Assembly: GCA_046153995.1 (NCBI GenBank)
Contig: JBJXEH010000095.1
Coordinates: forward strand, 1 to 17,513
DNA: 17,513 nucleotides
Origin: SZUA-430 sp046153995
Lineage (GTDB): Bacteria; Pseudomonadota; Alphaproteobacteria; Micropepsales; Micropepsaceae
Reading direction: 5' to 3'
Shown here: in pieces, positions 13,599 to 17,513 of the stretch
Layout of the letters: every line of letters starts with the position of its first letter
Position numbering within the stretch: the first letter of the stretch is position 1
The notes under the pieces: generated by a model
Database searches by the model: none
What the model was told of the DNA's origin: nothing
What the model saw: the letters and a program-made list of their open reading frames with translations, nothing else
Program-made: the position numbers and the translations under genes

Positions 13599-14218
13599 GC
13601 CGCGTTCACTGACGACGTTAGTGCCAGTTCTTTCGGCCACGGGATTGCGATGCCTTGGCCGAACGAGAGCGTTTGGGCTAAGGCGACCGGCTTGGTCGCG
13701 CGCGCGAACAGCGTTGCTTCTTCGCATTTGATCGCGCCTGAGCCCGACACCTTGCCGAGCTGTGCGTGCATGATGCGGCCGTCTTGGATGCGCAGGATTG
13801 CCGCTTCAACGTTGAGCGCGACGGTTACCGCGAACTCGAACTCAGCGCCGATCGGGGAATTGTCGAGCATGATCTGCAGCTTCGGCCGGTGCGTCGACTG
13901 AATCTCGTGCTTGCCCAACGCGTGATCGATCAGTTCCTCGCGCGGGAACTTCGAACGGTCGAGATATTGCTTCAGCTCGCGCCGGGTCGTCCAGGCCGAC
14001 GACAGAACGTCGACGAGCGGCACCGACAACACACCTTTCAACGCCTCCGTCACGCTTTGCGCGACGTGGTTCTGCAACAGCGTGGGTGCGGTCGAGAGCA
14101 GCGCTTGCGTGCTGCGCATAACCGCCGTGCTGTAGAGCGCGTTCAGGCCGTCCTTGCGCGCTTTTGCGTCTTCGGCATCGAAGAATTGCAGCAGCGTGAG
14201 GTCGTTTTGCGAGGTCAT
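13595..14218 (-). CDS. Soluble protein of unknown function
   Basis: 207 residues without signal peptide or membrane helix. The N-terminal half is helical (NDLTLLQFF, ARKDGLNALYSTAVMRSTQA), the C-terminal half more strand-like (KLQIMLDNSPIGAEFEFAVT, LNVEAAILRIQDGRI). I do not recognise the family. Its ATG overlaps the TGA of the upstream PAN-like membrane protein (ATGA at 14215-14218), which implies translational coupling and roughly equal amounts of both. That membrane protein ends with a cytosolic tail, so a physical partnership is plausible. The stop overlaps that of the convergent amidase. Confidence 0.8.
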   Translation of the reverse strand: MTSQNDLTLLQFFDAEDAKARKDGLNALYSTAVMRSTQALLSTAPTLLQNHVAQSVTEALKGVLSVPLVDVLSSAWTTRRELKQYLDRSKFPREELIDHALGKHEIQSTHRPKLQIMLDNSPIGAEFEFAVTVALNVEAAILRIQDGRIMHAQLGKVSGSGAIKCEEATLFARATKPVALAQTLSFGQGIAIPWPKELALTSSVNAA

Positions 14219-15600
14219 GCAGCGGTTCCGTCTGGCGTGATGGTAATTTCCGTTTGGCGGGCGCTGACGGTCGCGTGGGCGCGCACCGTAAAGCGCAGGC
14301 TCATGTCGGGTTCTTCCGCGTCGAGCGTGACCGCCGGCCGCTCGCGCCCGTCGGTCAGGATGTTCGTCGTCAGCCGCGCCAGCGTGCGGCGGCGATAGTT
14401 TTGCCGGTAAAGCCCCGTGCCGCCGAGCAGCAAAGCAGCAGCGCCGAACGCCGCCAGTACCGGTACTTCGGGCAGCGGCTGTGCCGATGGTGTCGCGCCC
14501 GGTTCTGCCGGCGTTGGCGCCGCCGCTTCCGCAGGTGCGATTGGGATCGTGATGACCGCGTCCTCAGAGCTGTTGGCCGGTAACTCGGCGACGGTGACTT
14601 CGGTTTGCGGCTCTGGCGCTGCCTGTTCTTCCGGCGGCTGAACGATATCGGCGGGCGGTTCGGTCGCGACCGGGCGCGGCGGTATCGGGAATGCCTCTGC
14701 GACGAGTTCTGGTGCAGGTGGCGGGATGTTGGCCCCTGCTTCCTCGCTTGGGTTGGTATCCTCCTCAGGCGGCGCCTCCGCGACGAGTGGCGCCGCGCGC
14801 ACGAAGTCGATGCCATCGACACGTAGCGCACCGGGATCGCGCGCTGTGATGCGGACGGCGCCGATGCGATTGCTCTCCGTCCGTACAAGCACCTGATGCG
14901 CTGCGCCGTCGGCAGCGATCCAGGTGCCGCTGCGCTTGAAGACGCGCCCATTGGCATCGAGCGCCTCGATGTTCGCCCAAATGCGATCCTTCACCATCGT
15001 TCTGACGTCGGCTTTTGCGGTCGCGACGGGTGCCTTGAAGCGGAACGTCACCGGCGCCAGCGGCGCTTGATCGGGCGTGTAGAGCGAGCGGCCGTTGCGC
15101 GTGCTGTCGATTGCGATCAGCTTGCGGTCGTTGCGGACGATCGGCGAAACGACGACGACTTCGGGCGCCGGTGCTGCGTTCTCGACGACCGGCGGCATCG
15201 CGACGGTGTTGCTCGCTTGCTCGACCGCGCGGCGCAGGTGGCAGACACCGACGGGACGTTCCTTGCCGGGGCGTACATAGGTGAAGTTTCCGCACTTCGC
15301 ATTTGCGGCGCAGGCGGTGCGGCATTGGGCGAGTTCGGCGCGCTCGTCGTGGGGGCGGACGATGACGCCGCCGAACAGGCTGCGCGGCAGCGACTTGACG
15401 ACATCGCGGTACTGCACGGGATCGACGGTGCCTTCGCCGATGGGGACCATGCGGTAGTCTTTGACGTCGCCTTCCGGCTTGATCGCGAGGACGAGGAAGT
15501 CGGAGCCCTGCGCGGCGTTATCGGCCGCGCGCGCCATCGACAGCGCAGCAAGCGCCGTGACCACACAGACCCAAAACACACCCCAGCGGCGTTCGGCCAT
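14215..15600 (-). CDS. PAN-domain-like, signal-peptide-bearing membrane protein
   Basis: 461 residues. The N-terminus is a signal peptide ending SMARA-A (cleavage near residue 25). A small Cys-rich region (C93, C97, C103, C120: AQCRTACAANAKCGNFTYVR and GVCHLRR) has the PAN/Apple pattern of spaced cysteines and an FTY strand, typical of carbohydrate- or protein-binding modules. A beta-rich part (about 160-270) follows, then a Pro/Glu/Ala-rich stalk (about 275-365), a transmembrane helix (about 372-392) and a basic RRRTLAR start to a ~65-residue cytosolic tail. The topology is periplasmic binding head, stalk, anchor, cytosolic tail. The ATG at 15600 has GGAGAG 12 nt upstream. It overlaps the next gene by 4 bp. 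PAN assignment is by cysteine pattern only. Confidence 0.75.
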   Translation of the reverse strand: MAERRWGVFWVCVVTALAALSMARAADNAAQGSDFLVLAIKPEGDVKDYRMVPIGEGTVDPVQYRDVVKSLPRSLFGGVIVRPHDERAELAQCRTACAANAKCGNFTYVRPGKERPVGVCHLRRAVEQASNTVAMPPVVENAAPAPEVVVVSPIVRNDRKLIAIDSTRNGRSLYTPDQAPLAPVTFRFKAPVATAKADVRTMVKDRIWANIEALDANGRVFKRSGTWIAADGAAHQVLVRTESNRIGAVRITARDPGALRVDGIDFVRAAPLVAEAPPEEDTNPSEEAGANIPPPAPELVAEAFPIPPRPVATEPPADIVQPPEEQAAPEPQTEVTVAELPANSSEDAVITIPIAPAEAAAPTPAEPGATPSAQPLPEVPVLAAFGAAALLLGGTGLYRQNYRRRTLARLTTNILTDGRERPAVTLDAEEPDMSLRFTVRAHATVSARQTEITITPDGTAA

Positions 15601-15641
15601 TACCCAGTTTCTCTCCGCCGAATCACGTCGTCACAAATTTA

Positions 15642-15653
15642 GGCCTCGAGGCC
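15642..15653 (-). terminator. GGCC(TCGA)GGCC palindrome, possible weak terminator
   Basis: A perfect 12-bp palindrome lies 7 nt after the stop of the phosphodiesterase gene and before the PAN-like gene on the same strand. On the minus strand it is followed by TAAATTT. A 4-bp stem with a 4-nt loop is short, so function is uncertain. Confidence 0.25.
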
Positions 15654-15660
15654 CGGTCTG

Positions 15661-16683
15661 TCAGTCCGGCACAGGCGACTTTGGCTTGGGCCGGAAGTGG
15701 CTGGCAATGCGGTCGATTCGGTCGGTCCAGATACCGCCCGGGAAGTCTGGTGGAAAACCTCGCGCCGCTGCCAGGTCGTCGATACCCGACGCATCGATCC
15801 GGCGCCGTTGCTGGGTTATGGGCCCCCGCACAAACACAAGCGTATTTGCCTTGGCCATGCGCTCTAGGAACAAATTCGGCCACCCCCAAATCAACAATGT
15901 CGTATTTGACGGTACGAGAAGCATCGTGTCGCGGCAGTGCTCGGGAATGGCGCCGCTCCACCCATACGCGATGTAGTTAACGCCACAACTTGTAAGCGTC
16001 TTTCGTGACATCGATCGAAATTTGGGGATACGCGCCCTGAGCCGCGCGATCGGCGCGTCGCCGCCGTACGCCATCAGTCTGTCGCGGTGTTCGGCTGGCA
16101 GCTTCAGCAAGCGGTCGGCGAGCAACTCGCCTTCGCTTGAATAATTGCTCTTCACGTTGATCAGAAAACGCCGCTCGGGGAATGCTGCAAGCACTTCGTC
16201 CATCGTCGGCATCAGCCCGACGCCTTTGCCGCGGAAGGGAAACGTCTTGCCGCCGTCGGCTGTGTAGCCGTAGCCGATGTCGAGCGTCTTCAGATAGCTC
16301 ATCGCTTGTTTGCGGGTGACGCCCTTGCCCTGCGTGCGGCAATCGATCGTCCAATCGTGGAACACCGCGAACTGACCGTCCGTGGTCGGATGAATGTCGA
16401 ACTCGACGATGTCGGCGCCCGCGTCGAACGCCGCCTGCATCGAGGCGATGGTGTTCTCGAGATAGGGATGCTCAGGCGGGTAGATTCGCGTGGCCGTGCA
16501 GGTGTCGTTCTGTAGGTCTTGATGGTGGTATGTCTGCGCCAAGCCGCGATGCGCCAGCAGCGTCGTCTGCGCCGTGTAAGACGACCAGAACGAACCGTTC
16601 CAAACTGCGAGAGCTGCGATCAGCGCGATGAGGCTACCGATCACGATGCCGAACCACTTCAAGATCGCCCAAACCAGCCACAT
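15661..16683 (-). CDS. Glycerophosphodiester phosphodiesterase-family protein
   Basis: 340 residues. An uncleaved hydrophobic N-terminus (about 7-28) anchors it in the membrane. The GDPD catalytic pattern follows: HRG (His45-Arg46), ENTI (Glu76-Asn77), VEFDIHPTTDG (Glu94, Asp96) and FHD (His109), with NVKS as the later Lys strand. Glycerophosphodiesters are split into sn-glycerol 3-phosphate and an alcohol, usually with a divalent metal. An insertion of about 25 residues between HRG and ENT (containing a Cys and a YPPEHPY segment) is longer than in typical short enzymes, and there are several Cys later, consistent with periplasmic exposure. A GGGG(T)GA sequence precedes the ATG. It starts 6 bp after the end of the GST gene, so they form one unit. 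Confidence 0.85.
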   Translation of the reverse strand: MWLVWAILKWFGIVIGSLIALIAALAVWNGSFWSSYTAQTTLLAHRGLAQTYHHQDLQNDTCTATRIYPPEHPYLENTIASMQAAFDAGADIVEFDIHPTTDGQFAVFHDWTIDCRTQGKGVTRKQAMSYLKTLDIGYGYTADGGKTFPFRGKGVGLMPTMDEVLAAFPERRFLINVKSNYSSEGELLADRLLKLPAEHRDRLMAYGGDAPIARLRARIPKFRSMSRKTLTSCGVNYIAYGWSGAIPEHCRDTMLLVPSNTTLLIWGWPNLFLERMAKANTLVFVRGPITQQRRRIDASGIDDLAAARGFPPDFPGGIWTDRIDRIASHFRPKPKSPVPD

Positions 16684-16689
16684 GACGGA

Positions 16690-17413
16690 TCACCCCGGCG
16701 CCGGACGGGCGCGTTGATTGTAGAGCAGCTTGCGCAGTCGATCTTGCTCGTCCCGGCTCAATTTCGAAAGATCGATCGAGAGGTCCGCGCCGACCGCCAT
16801 GCCGCGCTTTACCGCAGGCCGCTCACCGAGTTCATCCAGCCAACGCTTCACGTGCCGGAATTCTTCCATGTCCTGCCCGTAAGCTTTGTAGTTCACCGCC
16901 CACGGATAGCAGATCATGTCGGCGATCGTGTACACCGCGCCCGCCAGATACGGCCGGTCGTAGAGGCGGTTTGTTCATGACGCCGTAGAGCCGGTTCACC
17001 TCGTCCGTGAAGCGCCTGACCGCATAGCTTTGTTCGCCATGGGCTTCGCCCAACCTGCGGAAGTGGCCCGCCTCGCCGAACTTCGGGCCTTGGTTCGCCA
17101 TCTGCCAAATGACCCACTGTGTCACCTCATATTTCGTGCGCAGGTCCTGGGGCCAAAACTTCCCCGCCTTCTCGGCCAGGTACATCATGATCGCGCCCGA
17201 CTCGAAAACGCTGATCGGCGCACCGCCGCCCAGCGGCGCGTGATCGACGATCGCGGGCATCCGGTTGTTCGGGCTGATCTTCAGGAAGGCGTCCGCGAAC
17301 TGATCTCCGCGCCCGATATAGACCGGGATCATCGTGTAGGGGATCGCCGCTTCCTCAAGCAGGATCGTCACCTTCTTCCCGTTCGGCGTCGGCCAGTAGT
17401 GGAGGTCGATCAT
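16690..17413 (-). pseudogene. Glutathione S-transferase (YfcG/Ure2p-like) with a single-base frameshift
   Basis: Starting at the ATG at 17413, the N-terminal thioredoxin-fold reads MIDLHYWPTPNGKKVTILLE, with MPAIVDH and FESGAIMMYLAEKAGKF as the glutathione-binding turn and helix. The helical domain is normal up to VNRLYGVMNK, after which the frame reads out-of-context sequence to 16832. Removing one C of the CC (plus-strand GG at 16968-16969) restores KRLYDRPYLAGA into VYTIADMICYPW and on to the stop at 16690, 240 residues in all, a normal length. So one extra base splits the gene. It may be a true mutation or an assembly error. The frame is also open upstream to the window edge; 17422 is an alternative start. 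It precedes the phosphodiesterase by 6 bp. Confidence 0.85.
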
Positions 17414-17513
17414 CTTGCACATCCGCGATTGTCGAAACGCTCCGATTAAGACCGCCGGTTTGTACTTGTGCAAGCCGCCCTCGACCGACGGCGCCGGCAG
17501 CCAGTTGCGAAAC

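Noticed and set aside
16832..17473. The 213-codon frame taken as a complete GST of its own
   Set aside because: After about 16968 its residues lose all GST character, while the second frame continues the helical domain exactly where expected, so it is one frameshifted gene.

Overview
The window is a gene-dense, GC-rich stretch of bacterial chromosome (strong G/C preference at third codon positions, many GCG/CGC codons). It is most likely from an alphaproteobacterium. That placement rests on the gene families and on a full CtrA-type box (TTAA-N7-TTAA, 1785-1799); I cannot name a genus. I see no rRNA, tRNA, CRISPR array, transposase or phage gene.

Layout. 1-188 is the 3' end of an unrecognised plus-strand gene. 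185-1741 (-) is a zinc-phospholipase-C-like domain fused to a DUF4332 helix-hairpin-helix tail, with the CtrA-type box upstream. 1854-2640 (-) is a two-gene VOC/SRPBCC unit, divergent from an AraC-family regulator (2721-3617, +). 3619-6063 (-) is an operon of a secreted TPR-caspase protein followed by a secreted TPR protein. 6173-6742 (+) is a DUF2239 gene whose promoter carries two palindromic CCCGGG sites. Between it and a convergent GNAT gene (6912-7388, -) lies a perfect 31-bp inverted repeat (6767-6867).

7634-11450 (+) holds a membrane-anchored tandem Clp-fold (serine dehydrogenase proteinase family) protein, a membrane-anchored protein of unknown function and a pentapeptide-repeat protein. 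A 58-aa single-pass membrane protein (11456-11632, -) is divergent from an EF-hand lipoprotein (11715-12266, +), whose stop directly abuts an amidase start (12267-13598, +). 13595-15600 (-) is a translationally coupled pair: a PAN-like membrane protein and a soluble unknown. 15661-17422 (-) is a glycerophosphodiester phosphodiesterase-like protein preceded by a glutathione S-transferase gene with a single-base frameshift.

Recurring themes are envelope-located proteins (signal peptides, lipobox, single membrane anchors), proteolysis-related folds (caspase, Clp-fold) and very tight packing: ATGA overlaps, abutting stop/start codons, and three tail-to-tail gene pairs whose stops overlap or nearly touch. 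The best candidates for something new are the tandem Clp-fold protein with one apparently dead and one apparently live site, the DUF2239 promoter with duplicated operators and a predicted leaderless start, the long perfect palindrome, and the phospholipase-DUF4332 fusion under a possible cell-cycle regulator.
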